A DNA stretch of 64,000 nt, taken from positions 1 through 64,000 of the forward strand of contig NZ_PXUP01000008.1 in NCBI RefSeq assembly GCF_003324185.1. The letters run 5' to 3'. Below are positions 8,912-16,407 of the stretch, piece by piece (within the stretch, counting starts at the first letter, position 1; each line of letters begins with the position of its first letter). The notes under the pieces are model-generated. The model was not told where the DNA came from. It ran no database searches and worked only from the letters and a program-made list of their open reading frames with translations. Source of the DNA: Faecalibacterium prausnitzii. Its GTDB lineage: Bacteria > Bacillota > Clostridia > Oscillospirales > Ruminococcaceae. The position numbers were made by a program, and so were the translations under genes.

Positions 8912-9652
8912 TCAGTTTTTCAGCGGCAGACTCATCTCACGGCTGGCACCGTTATAGATGCGAAGAATCTGCCGCATGTGGCGGTTTGCAGAACTGCCGG
9001 TGTCTTTCTGAGCCAGCTGCGTGATGGTTTTCGGGTGTGTCCTTGCCAGCTGCTGCACCAGCCGCTCCCGGCTGTACTCGCCCTCGTATACGGAGATGAA
9101 GCGGGCCACACCACGGATTACACCGGCAAGGTAGGAATCCACATTGCCCTTCCACGCCTCGTTGATGATGTGAAGCATCTCGACGTAACGCTCACAGCCA
9201 TACTGCTTGTACAGTTCGTATGCCGTTTCGATGCAGTAGATTTTCCAAGGTGCCCGGATGCCGTCATAGGCAAATTCCACACCGGCATTCGACGTGATCC
9301 CCACAAAGTAAAGTGCATCCGGGTTTTCGGCCACCAGATTTGCACGAAGGCGTTCGCCCGCCGTCAGGCAGGTAGCATTGCCCGTCTGAATCGCAAACAG
9401 CGTTGCTTCGTCTTCTTTGGTAAGGCCATAGAAGACTTTGCAGCGAATCGTCACATCCTTGCCACCGTTACAGGTTCGACGTGCTTCTACCGTGTTCTGC
9501 CCATCCAGAATGTAGCCATTCCATGTGATGATGGGATTCAGAAGACGACCCTCGGCAATGATGTTCTGCTCAAGCTGCTGTTCTTCCTCAAACTGCAGCG
9601 GCGGAATTTTGCTTTGGAACTCCGGGTCAATTTTAAGCTGGCTCAGTTTCAC
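8912..9652 (-). CDS. ParB/Srx-like nuclease domain protein
   Basis: A 246-residue protein with an N-terminal ParB-like domain: IPPLQFEEEQQLEQNIIAEG followed by LNPIITWNGYILDGQN, the conserved box at about residues 40-55. The C-terminal half is helical and unassigned. It starts at GTG after AAGGAGA and overlaps the end of the upstream zinc-binding gene by 20 bp, so translation is probably coupled. Proteins of this type are common on plasmids and conjugative elements. No ParA partner is present, so a role in partition is not supported. Confidence 0.75.
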   Translation of the reverse strand: MKLSQLKIDPEFQSKIPPLQFEEEQQLEQNIIAEGRLLNPIITWNGYILDGQNTVEARRTCNGGKDVTIRCKVFYGLTKEDEATLFAIQTGNATCLTAGERLRANLVAENPDALYFVGITSNAGVEFAYDGIRAPWKIYCIETAYELYKQYGCERYVEMLHIINEAWKGNVDSYLAGVIRGVARFISVYEGEYSRERLVQQLARTHPKTITQLAQKDTGSSANRHMRQILRIYNGASREMSLPLKN

Positions 9653-9875
9653 GTCGGTTCTCCTTTCCGGTCATTTTCGATTTACGGACAATGGGCTGAA
9701 CGTAGTAGTCAAACCCATATCGTGTCTGGCAATACGTGCAGACATCCTTGACGAGCTGCCTGGGGTCGGCTCTGCGAAGCCGGACGCCCTTTGCGTCCAA
9801 AAATGCCCCTCGGCAGACGGCGCACAAAGTTGTCAGGGTGGATTCATCCACCTTTTTTGTGGTCTTGCGGTTCAT
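9633..9875 (-). CDS. Small zinc-ribbon-like protein
   Basis: An 80-residue basic protein with two CxxC pairs, CAVCRG near residue 18 and CTYCQT near residue 47, consistent with one structural zinc. The ATG at 9875 follows AAAGGAG by 8 nt. A hairpin with a T-run ends only about 20 nt before this start, so expression may depend on read-through or on a promoter within that stretch. It is the first gene of the ParB-like/MazF-like block. Specific function unknown. Confidence 0.7.
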   Translation of the reverse strand: MNRKTTKKVDESTLTTLCAVCRGAFLDAKGVRLRRADPRQLVKDVCTYCQTRYGFDYYVQPIVRKSKMTGKENRRETEPA

Positions 9876-9893
9876 TTGCGTACTCCTTTTCGC

Positions 9894-9937
9894 TGATATA
9901 TAAAAACGCCGTCCGTGGTTACCCTCGAACGGCGTTT
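9894..9937 (-). terminator. Terminator hairpin upstream of the zinc-ribbon gene
   Basis: Nine-bp arms 9904-9912 and 9929-9937 are followed on the minus strand by TTTTTATAT. The hairpin lies at the 3' end of the candidate RNA and just before the gene at 9875, so it may act as an RNA 3' end or as an attenuator. Confidence 0.75.
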
Positions 9938-10240
9938 GGAAAAGGTTTTGTATGGTTTCTCTTAATTTGCCCCCGGCACCCCTGAGAAAGGGAAACAATC
10001 AGGCGTTGGATTTGCACCACTCCATTGGCCTCTCGGCCACCCCGTCTTCTTTATGACCGGGCCGCGAATTACGGAAGTATCATTATCTGGAAATACCTGA
10101 AGCTGCATATTCAATTTTCAAGGTCCGCCCGGCTGCGGCTCCCGCTCCCTTTCGGAGGTGGGCCGCTGCCGTGACAATAGTGTATCGTACTTTCGAGCAA
10201 AAGTTTATGGACTCGTAGTCCAAGTCACCCACCCTCTTAG
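9895..10240 (-). ncRNA. Candidate structured non-coding RNA or long leader
   Basis: No reading frame is convincing here, yet the minus strand folds in many places: GGACT/AGTCC (10209-10221), GCGGC/GCCGC (10135-10139/10162-10166) around CTCC-GAAAG-GGAG, and TGGCC-GAGA-GGCCA (10026-10039) with a GNRA loop. It ends in the terminator at 9894-9937. One stretch resembles a serine-tRNA D-arm but no T-arm or acceptor stem follows. It matches no riboswitch I know. The strand is chosen from the terminator and the downstream genes. Confidence 0.5.
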
Positions 10241-10279
10241 TCCATATATTGTATACAACAGTCCCAAAAAGCAAAAAAA

Positions 10280-10322
10280 TCCCGCCTGAAAAGCAAAACC
10301 TTCGCTTTGCCCTCAGACGGGA
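10280..10322 (-). terminator. Intrinsic terminator
   Basis: Arms 10280-10289 and 10313-10322 (TCCCGCCTGA/TCAGACGGGA) with a seven-T run on the minus strand. It lies about 20 nt after the stop of the broken gene at 10341 and shares sequence with the hairpin at 11432-11468. Confidence 0.75.
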
Positions 10323-10340
10323 TGTCTTTCGACACGACTG

Positions 10341-10628
10341 TTATAAATTCAAAAAGCCATTGTCCAGCATTTCCGCGCTCAGGCTGCCCGCATCCGGGGT
10401 GCCTGTCATGATGCCGCACGCTCCGTGCGCTACCATTTCGCGGGCGCGCTGCCCGGCTTTTCCTGCCAGCTACGGTCCGCTGAGAAAGACAACGCCTTTT
10501 TCCCGGCTGGGGAAAGCATCCGGCTGCACACAGTCCGCAAAATGCGGCGGCACCAGCAGCAGCCATGGCCCGCCCAGCTGGATCTGCTGTAGCTGACGAA
10601 GGAAATGCGCATCGCCGGAAAATTGCAT
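10341..10628 (-). pseudogene. Unrecognised gene broken by an in-frame TAG
   Basis: One frame reads coherently from an ATG at 10628 through PWLLLVPPHFADCVQP and GVVFLSGP, meets a TAG at 10470-10472, and continues as GQRAREMVAHGACGIMTG to a TAA at 10341. The conserved-looking sequence on both sides argues for a single nonsense mutation in a once longer protein; the 5' part also looks lost, as there is no ribosome site. I do not recognise the family. Confidence 0.6.
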
Positions 10629-10718
10629 GGGTTTTACCGCAATTTGATTGCAACCGCCTTGAAATTATCTTACAATCATAAATACTTTCTTTTCACAAGA
10701 GAATCGAGGAACTAAAAA

Positions 10719-11375
10719 ATGACATATAAAGATATCAAACACAACGAAGAAGTCAACGAACTGCTGAAAAAGGGCAACCAGAATCTGGGCCTGCTGGGCT
10801 ATACCGACCACTCGCAGGCTCATTGCGTCCGGGTAGCAGAAACCGCTGCGCAGATCCTGAAAAAATTCGGTTATTCGGAACATGACATCGAGCTAGCCCG
10901 GATCGCAGGCTATATGCACGACATCGGAAATGCCATCAACCGGAACCGCCACGCCGAATACGGTGGGCTGCTGGCCAATGAGATTCTCAAACAATATGAC
11001 CTAAGCATTCCGGACCGCATCACCATCGTGTCTGCCATTTCCAATCACGATGAATCTACCGGCGGAGCTGTGGACCCCATCTCGGCAGCCCTCATCATCG
11101 GTGATAAGACCGATGTGCGCCGCAGCCGCGTGCGGGAAAAACCGAAGGCAACCTTTGATATCCATGACCGGGTCAATTACGCGGTGACAGACCAAACTCT
11201 GAAAATCAACACCGAGAAAAAGGTCATCTCGCTGAATCTGCAGATCGACACCGACATTTGCAGCATGTACGAATATTTTGAGATTTTCCTGCAGCGGATG
11301 CTGATGTGCCGCGGGGCTGCCGATATGCTGGGAGCAACCTTCAAGTTGACGGCCAATGGGGCCAAAGTTCTTTAA
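10719..11375 (+). CDS. HD-domain metal-dependent phosphohydrolase
   Basis: A 218-residue protein with the HD-domain metal ligands in order: H in TDHSQAHC (about residue 34), MHDIGN (about 66), H of NRHAEYG, and the Asp of IGDKTDVRRSR (about 130). HD proteins hydrolyse phosphoesters of nucleotides or cyclic dinucleotides; the substrate here is unknown. It is one of the few plus-strand genes in the island, stands alone, and lies between two related minus-strand terminators. Confidence 0.85.
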   Translation: MTYKDIKHNEEVNELLKKGNQNLGLLGYTDHSQAHCVRVAETAAQILKKFGYSEHDIELARIAGYMHDIGNAINRNRHAEYGGLLANEILKQYDLSIPDRITIVSAISNHDESTGGAVDPISAALIIGDKTDVRRSRVREKPKATFDIHDRVNYAVTDQTLKINTEKKVISLNLQIDTDICSMYEYFEIFLQRMLMCRGAADMLGATFKLTANGAKVL

Positions 11376-11431
11376 TGTGTAGCCATCTCCTTAAAGAACA
11401 GGAACCAGCCTTTACAATAAAAAACAAAAAG

Positions 11432-11468
11432 TCCCGCCTGAAAGTAAAGCTTTCACTTTCAGGCGGGA
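11432..11468. terminator. Bidirectional terminator
   Basis: Perfect 14-bp arms 11432-11445 and 11455-11468, with A-rich sequence on the left (a T-run for the minus strand). It lies 57 nt after the HD gene and 77 nt after the ABC remnant on the other strand. Confidence 0.8.
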
Positions 11469-11544
11469 TGTCTTTCAATATGACTGCTATGGCGGCATGC
11501 GTGACCATGAACTCTGCACAATGTCAATTCCTAGACAACTTTTT

Positions 11545-11721
11545 TCAAATACAGATCTTCAATGATGGTGGTTTCATCGTATGCAGCAACTGTGCAGGCG
11601 ATCCCTGTTCTGCTACTACTCCATCTTTGAGCACCACAATCTTATCTGCACTGGAAACAGTGCGCATCCGGTGGGCGATGATGCACCAGCGAATCAGCTT
11701 TTTCGGTTTCTCCGTCTTCAT
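11545..11721 (-). pseudogene. Internally deleted ABC transporter gene
   Basis: A 58-codon frame starts at an ATG with a perfect GGAGG site 8 nt upstream and encodes MKTEKPKKLIRW. It then jumps directly to CIIAHRMRTVSSADKIVVLK, the H-loop and C-terminal end of an ABC ATPase. The exporter's membrane part, Walker A, signature and Walker B are all missing, so an in-frame deletion of well over a kilobase is inferred. It is the last member of the methyltransferase/ATC-hydrolase gene series. Confidence 0.75.
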
Positions 11722-11781
11722 CTTTTTTGCCTCCGATTGCAGTTCATGATTCTGCTTTTCATTTGGGCAATTTCCAACTTC

Positions 11782-12261
11782 TTAGAAAATCAAATGGACA
11801 ATACCGCCGACAATTGCCGCTCCCGCAACCCAGATCAGCGCCAGTATGCTTCGCTTTTTCAGCACCTGCCTCTAGGTCTGCACGAACGGCGCATCTTCAA
11901 GCCCTGGCAGCACCCAAAACTGGCTGTGCCCGACCCATAGCTTGTCGATTACAACGCCGTCATAGATATTCATAACCTCAAGAAACAGCAGCGCCTGCCA
12001 ATAGGCCTCACCAAAGGAGGAAGCCCCGTTCCACAAACCGATGATCAGCACAAGAGCAGCAAGCATCACGATAAAGAACGGTATCATAAAGCATTTTCGT
12101 TTCCGGTTCATCGTATTGCGGTCGATCAGTCCCAGTTCGATGGCGCGATCCTGCACCTCCTTGGGATAAAAGTACAGTCCGTTGACAGCACCACCGATCA
12201 CAGCGATTTTTACCATTGCGGTAAACAGCAGACAATAAAGCAGCAGTTGCAGTACGATCAT
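11782..12261 (-). pseudogene. Membrane protein gene with a late nonsense codon
   Basis: The ATG at 12261 follows GAGGAG. The product has hydrophobic segments at its N-terminus, around residue 75 and around residue 100, and the motif YFYPKEVQDRAIELGLIDR. A TAG at 11872-11874 interrupts the frame, which continues for 29 more codons with another membrane helix (ILALIWVAGAAIVGG) to a natural TAA. The change is likely TGG to TAG. The truncated 129-residue protein may still be made. A second member of the family is broken at 14570-14837. Confidence 0.7.
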
Positions 12262-12408
12262 TGTTTTTCTCCTCTCAGTCTGCGTGCGAATCGGGCATAT
12301 GCTCCCATTTCCTTCGTCTTCCATTGTGGTTCATACAAAACAAGAAAGTATGCCAGAAATACCATGTACCGAATCGTTTGATTTCCATACCAATCTGCCT
12401 CCCCGCTA

Positions 12409-13011
12409 TTATCTGACCTTCATGCAAAAATCGCAGCGGTCATTTCCGCGCCCCAGCGTCATGCTTCTCTCCCAGATCAGCTTCGGATGCAGCCCGGTAT
12501 AGCTGATGTCATCGCTGTCGCAAAAGCAGCGGCACAGCTCCGGGCAGCCGTATTCTGCGCAGGTGTCGTGATAGGGACACTTCATCATATCCACACGCCA
12601 GACGCCGTTACCGGTCTGCAGTTCTTTTGGGACAAAGCCCGCCGCCGGGCCGAAAACGCTCCGGGTGGATTTGACAAAAACGCCGGGAACAAGGCGGTAA
12701 AGCCCCGGTATGTGCAGCAGGGCGGCAAGCTGTTTGTGGCTTGTTCTCGCCAGCCGCTCCACATAGCCATGAACGGTTTGCAGTGCCTCCTCTTTCGGCA
12801 TGACCCGCTGCAAGGTCTCGTAGGCCGCAACGCCCGGCAAGATTTGCCGTTTGAGGTGGTATTGCTTTTCCTTGCTTGCACCCGCGTTTTCAGCCAGCAG
12901 CGCATTCAGGCGCATATCAAAAGCGGCGTTCAGCTGCTTTGCCTGCGTGGGAAAGCGTTGCGCCGCAGTCTCCCGAAAGTCACGGGAAAGATAGGTTTCC
13001 TTCCTCTTCAT
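12409..13011 (-). CDS. ATC-hydrolase-family protein (paralog 1)
   Basis: Resembles the family named for L-2-amino-thiazoline-4-carboxylate hydrolase, which opens a thiazoline ring during cysteine formation in pseudomonads; most gut homologs are uncharacterised. The 200-residue protein has an N-terminal helical part and a Cys-rich C-terminal half: MKCPYHDTCAEYGCPELC, then a second cluster ending RCDFCMKVR. The ATG lies 6 nt after the stop of paralog 2, whose last codons (GAAAGGG) supply the ribosome site. Family placement is probable; the reaction is not established. Confidence 0.75.
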   Translation of the reverse strand: MKRKETYLSRDFRETAAQRFPTQAKQLNAAFDMRLNALLAENAGASKEKQYHLKRQILPGVAAYETLQRVMPKEEALQTVHGYVERLARTSHKQLAALLHIPGLYRLVPGVFVKSTRSVFGPAAGFVPKELQTGNGVWRVDMMKCPYHDTCAEYGCPELCRCFCDSDDISYTGLHPKLIWERSMTLGRGNDRCDFCMKVR

Positions 13012-13017
13012 CGTCCG

Positions 13018-13650
13018 TTACCCTTTCTTTTTGTACCCGCAGTCGCAGTAGGGTCCGCCGGAGGCAAGGGTATACTGCCGCACAAAATTTGTCACACCGC
13101 CCGCTTCGCTCATGGTGTAGTCCAGACGGCACAAAGCAGGGGTCAGGTCATATAGCCCCAGCTTTTTCATCAGCACACAGATGCCGCATTTTGTAAAGCG
13201 TCCCTCGTAGCCGCTGCCATCCGGGTATTCGTAAAACTCCATATTCCACGAGTAGGGGTTGCGGTCGGCGGCTTTCAGGGCGGCAGTGGCTTTCATGGCG
13301 GCTATATCCTTTGCGGTAAACTTGCTTTTTCCGCTCTTGCGGCAGAACCACTGCATGGGCTTTGTCATCATGGATCTTGCGTAGTAATCCGTCAGCCTGT
13401 CCACCTCTGGGCGTTGCGGCATGGAGAGAATGAACGCGCCGAGCATTGCGCAGTTGACGATGTTCATCTTGAAGCGGTCCGCTTTTTCAAACTCCGGCAG
13501 CCTGCGGATGATCTGCCGGTATTGTGGCTTTGCCTTTTTCGTGATGGCTCTTGCGGTGGCTGCATCATAGCCCAGCACAGCGGTCAGCTGCTTTTGAAAG
13601 GAGCCAGCAAACAGCACCCACATTCCCATGGGCATTCCGGCATACTTCAT
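13018..13650 (-). CDS. ATC-hydrolase-family protein (paralog 2)
   Basis: A 210-residue member of the same family, with FTKCGICVLMKKLGLYDLTP, ALCRLDYTMSEAGG and a C-terminal GGPYCDCGY. The Cys and Asp positions in the ALC-LDY box are shared with paralog 3. The ATG at 13650 follows GGAGGT by 8 nt and overlaps the TGA of the reductase gene by four bases (ATGA), which indicates coupled translation. No signal peptide is seen, so it is cytoplasmic. Confidence 0.8.
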   Translation of the reverse strand: MKYAGMPMGMWVLFAGSFQKQLTAVLGYDAATARAITKKAKPQYRQIIRRLPEFEKADRFKMNIVNCAMLGAFILSMPQRPEVDRLTDYYARSMMTKPMQWFCRKSGKSKFTAKDIAAMKATAALKAADRNPYSWNMEFYEYPDGSGYEGRFTKCGICVLMKKLGLYDLTPALCRLDYTMSEAGGVTNFVRQYTLASGGPYCDCGYKKKG

Positions 13651-14573
13651 TGCAGATACCTCCCGGCTTCCGCTTCCAGTGCCTGCCATACCGGGTAGGC
13701 TGCGCCGTTCGCATCGAAAAATTTCTTAAGATCCCGGTTCAGCGCACTCATTTCGTCGATGGCGTTCATGGCATGGTCGGAGGCGCAGAGTTTTCCCAGC
13801 GAGGTGGCGCACATCAGCTTGAAAAAGCGCAGGCAGGTCTTGCGGTACTTTTCCCCTTCAAAGTCCGCATCCTCCTTGGGCAGAATGGCGTGCCCGGCAT
13901 TTCTGATGGCGCGGTATCCCTCGATGTTTGCATCCAGCAGACGGTTCAGGTATGCAGTATCTCCCCTGAGCTTTTTCAGGTCGCCGTCTGTCTTATAGCA
14001 GGCGAAGGCCGCAGGCATCACAAACGCGGCATGGCAGAGCAGATAGTCCTCCATGTTCGGCTCGTAAACAACCTTATATTTTGTGCCGTGGAAGATGCGC
14101 CCGATCAACTGTTTATTGGAGGTTGCACCCGGCAGCTGCCCGATGGTGATCTTTTTCAGGTCGATGGAGACCACCCGGTCAGCCTCCCGATGCCCGGCAG
14201 AAAGCGCAAAGGCAAACAGGACGTTCTTTTCCGGCAGTACCGCCGCCAGTGCCCTCGCCTGCACATTGTTCCCCACAAAAACGATGTTCTTCGTCCGGTT
14301 CGCCCGCAGCGTGTCCAGAACGGAATCCAGCTGTGTATAGCGCAGGACCACAAAGATCACATCGTACATTGCATCCGGTGCAAGTTCAGTCACCACCGGA
14401 ATGCGGCTGACCGAGGTGCAGGGTGAAAACTTATCCTTGATCCGCAGGCCGTTCTGCTTGATCTCCGCAGCCCAGTTTCCCCGCGCAAGCAGAGTGACAT
14501 CCTTTCCGGCGCGCAGCAGATTTCTTGCCAGATTGCACCCCAGAACGCCTGCACCATATACCAGAATTTTCAT
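13647..14573 (-). CDS. Ketopantoate-reductase-like NAD(P)H oxidoreductase (PanE/ApbA family)
   Basis: A 308-residue protein opening with the Rossmann motif MKILVYGAGVLG, followed by LLARGNWAAEIKQNGLRIKD and VGNNVQA, typical of the PanE/ApbA family. PanE reduces 2-ketopantoate in pantothenate synthesis, but this gene has no pan neighbours and sits among ATC-hydrolase paralogs. A related 2-keto acid substrate is therefore more likely. The ATG follows GGAGG by 6 nt and overlaps upstream and downstream genes by ATGA. Confidence 0.82.
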   Translation of the reverse strand: MKILVYGAGVLGCNLARNLLRAGKDVTLLARGNWAAEIKQNGLRIKDKFSPCTSVSRIPVVTELAPDAMYDVIFVVLRYTQLDSVLDTLRANRTKNIVFVGNNVQARALAAVLPEKNVLFAFALSAGHREADRVVSIDLKKITIGQLPGATSNKQLIGRIFHGTKYKVVYEPNMEDYLLCHAAFVMPAAFACYKTDGDLKKLRGDTAYLNRLLDANIEGYRAIRNAGHAILPKEDADFEGEKYRKTCLRFFKLMCATSLGKLCASDHAMNAIDEMSALNRDLKKFFDANGAAYPVWQALEAEAGRYLQ

Positions 14574-14837
14574 AGCTTGCCTCCAAATCCGATCTTCACG
14601 ATCTGCATTTTCATCCCGTTGTCCCCGACCTTGGCGAGAAATCGGAAAAAGCCGCTGACAGAAGGATCTTTCAAATCGTTGTACCCCAGCATATAGCCCC
14701 GGCTGGATACTTGCAAACGGCTGTCCCATGGGGTAAAGATGCACCATCCCAACAGCCCCCTTGCGGATGCCCACGGCGCAGATCAGAACCAGCAGAACTC
14801 CCAACCCAAGACCTTCCAGAATCACCTGTAAAAGCAT
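14570..14837 (-). pseudogene. Frameshifted or fused remnant of a small membrane protein gene
   Basis: An ATG at 14837 with an AGGAGG site starts a hydrophobic N-terminus (LEGLGLGVLLVLICAVGI) and reads to GMVHLYP. This matches the N-terminus of the membrane protein at 12261 in style and position. The meaningful frame then shifts by one and reads YMLGYNDLKDPSVSGFFRFL and MKMQIVKIGFGGKL to a TGA that overlaps the reductase start. Either a frameshift or a deletion joining two genes explains it. Confidence 0.55.
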
Positions 14838-15538
14838 TCCTTATTCCTCCTGTATCCGTTTTCATCCCGGTATTCGGGATGTTCCTTTACGTATGGATCC
14901 TTATCGCCGCAGATGGTATAGTCGCATCGGCAACCGTCCACGCAGGTGGTCGTCCGCACCAGCTTGGCATGGAGCAGTTCCATGGACGCATAGTCCACAT
15001 TGCACAGGGCGGGCATAATGTCCGTAAATCCGAACCGCTTGGCAAATTCCGCCACCGGGCACGCCGTAAATTCATAATAAATAGGCTTGTCGGTTTCATA
15101 AGGCGCAACCGACATCTCGTAATCGTGCCATTTGTCGCAGCCGCTTTTCGCACGAACAAACGCCTTGTACATCAGCTTCCTCCAGAACGGTTTGTTGCAG
15201 TCCACAAATTTCAGCTTGCGGAAAGTTGGAAGAATCAGTTTTTCCTCCATCTCTTCAATTTCACGGAATGTGGTCACATCCCGGCACACATCGTAATAGC
15301 ACATAATGGCGATGCAGTCGTAGGTGCCGCCTACGCCGTTGTGAAAATTCTTTTTACCGCCGAGGTCGGTGCGCCACTTGGAAAGAAGCTCTGCGTATCT
15401 CAGCTGCACCTGCTCCCAGACCACCTCGCGCTCCACCTCCGGATAGTGCAGAGTGATTTTCGCCAGAATTTCCTTTTTGCAGGGTTTGGAATATAGCACA
15501 TGGCAGCTACGGTCAATTTGTAATTCACTGTCCTTCAT
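14822..15538 (-). CDS. ATC-hydrolase-family protein (paralog 3)
   Basis: The longest of the three paralogs, 238 residues. The C-terminal half carries FTACPVAEFAKRFGFTDIMP, ALCNVDYASMELL and a Cys cluster TTTCVDGCRCDYTICGD. Relative to paralog 2 it has an N-terminal extension. It overlaps the metallo-beta-lactamase-fold gene by 4 bp upstream and the broken membrane gene by 16 bp downstream. It is presumably cytoplasmic; the substrate is unknown. Confidence 0.8.
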   Translation of the reverse strand: MKDSELQIDRSCHVLYSKPCKKEILAKITLHYPEVEREVVWEQVQLRYAELLSKWRTDLGGKKNFHNGVGGTYDCIAIMCYYDVCRDVTTFREIEEMEEKLILPTFRKLKFVDCNKPFWRKLMYKAFVRAKSGCDKWHDYEMSVAPYETDKPIYYEFTACPVAEFAKRFGFTDIMPALCNVDYASMELLHAKLVRTTTCVDGCRCDYTICGDKDPYVKEHPEYRDENGYRRNKECFYR

Positions 15539-16398
15539 CTTCCCACACCTTTCAGAAAACCGCTCTTTGCATTTTCTTCGGTGTCGTCCGATTCGTCGTA
15601 GGCATCATAGGGCGCCGATGGGTCGTGTACTCGTTTTTTGAATGGTGAACAGCTCTTGTCTTTGTGGGCAAACGCAAAGGCAAAATTGTCCGTCCATCCC
15701 GTGTGACCGGTGATGAAATATGGATGCAGCCCACGTGCGCGCAGTTTCCGCTCCAGCTCCGCCAGTGACTGCACAGCCAGCTTATTGTCCTCCGCCAGCG
15801 AGGAAATGAAGCTGTAGCCGCCGTCCGCGCCAAACCACAGCGTGTCGCCGGTAAAAAGGTATTTATCGTCAATGAGGTAGACCATATGTCCCCATGTATG
15901 GCCGGGAACCAGAAAACACTCGATCCTGACGCCGTCAATGTCAAGTACCTGCCCATCGTGCAGCAGTACCTTTTCGTTGTTGATCGTGACCTGCGGCAAT
16001 TTATAGAGATGATAGATGACTTTTCGCCGCACCTCGCCGGTGAGATACCGGTTCTCGATCTCGCCGATGTACAGCTTCGCATTCCGGAACAGCCCCGGAC
16101 TGTCTGCTTCCACCGCACCCACATGGTCGGTGTCCTGATGGGTGATAAGGATATGGTGTATCGACTTCGGATCAATCCCAAGCCAGCCCATTTTTTCGGC
16201 AAGGCGGTCGTAGTTATATCCCGCATCGACCATAATGGTCGTATCGCCTTTGCGGTAGAAGAAGATGTTCGCCACCCATTCGCGCACGCAGGCAACATTC
16301 TCGTCGATCCAGCCGGTGTTCAAAGGCTTGAAGATCTCCTTGCCTCGGTACATCCAGCTCATTGCTTTTCTTTGAAATTCCGTTGCCTTTTTCGACAT
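15535..16398 (-). CDS. Metallo-beta-lactamase-fold hydrolase
   Basis: A 287-residue protein of the metallo-beta-lactamase superfamily. The metal site appears as THQDTDHVG (HxDxDH variant with Gln at the third position) near residue 87, then PGHTWGHMVY and LFTGDTLWFG. The C-terminal His comes from FITGHTGW. Glyoxalase II-like or lactonase-like activity is possible. It overlaps paralog 3 by ATGA and follows the first methyltransferase by 9 nt, so it belongs to the same operon. Confidence 0.85.
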   Translation of the reverse strand: MSKKATEFQRKAMSWMYRGKEIFKPLNTGWIDENVACVREWVANIFFYRKGDTTIMVDAGYNYDRLAEKMGWLGIDPKSIHHILITHQDTDHVGAVEADSPGLFRNAKLYIGEIENRYLTGEVRRKVIYHLYKLPQVTINNEKVLLHDGQVLDIDGVRIECFLVPGHTWGHMVYLIDDKYLFTGDTLWFGADGGYSFISSLAEDNKLAVQSLAELERKLRARGLHPYFITGHTGWTDNFAFAFAHKDKSCSPFKKRVHDPSAPYDAYDESDDTEENAKSGFLKGVGR

Positions 16399-16407
16399 GA
16401 TCGCACC

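Noticed and set aside
9960-10010. TPP riboswitch on the plus strand
   Set aside because: A CTGAGA-like string occurs, but the other conserved thi-box elements are missing and no thiamin gene follows.
10005-10060. Possible serine tRNA on the minus strand
   Set aside because: Only a D-arm-like stretch is present; no matching acceptor stem, T-arm or CCA end.
14570-14837. An N-terminal membrane extension of the PanE-like reductase
   Set aside because: The open frame is continuous, but the reductase has its own GGAGG site and canonical Rossmann start at 14573; the upstream part fits a broken separate gene.
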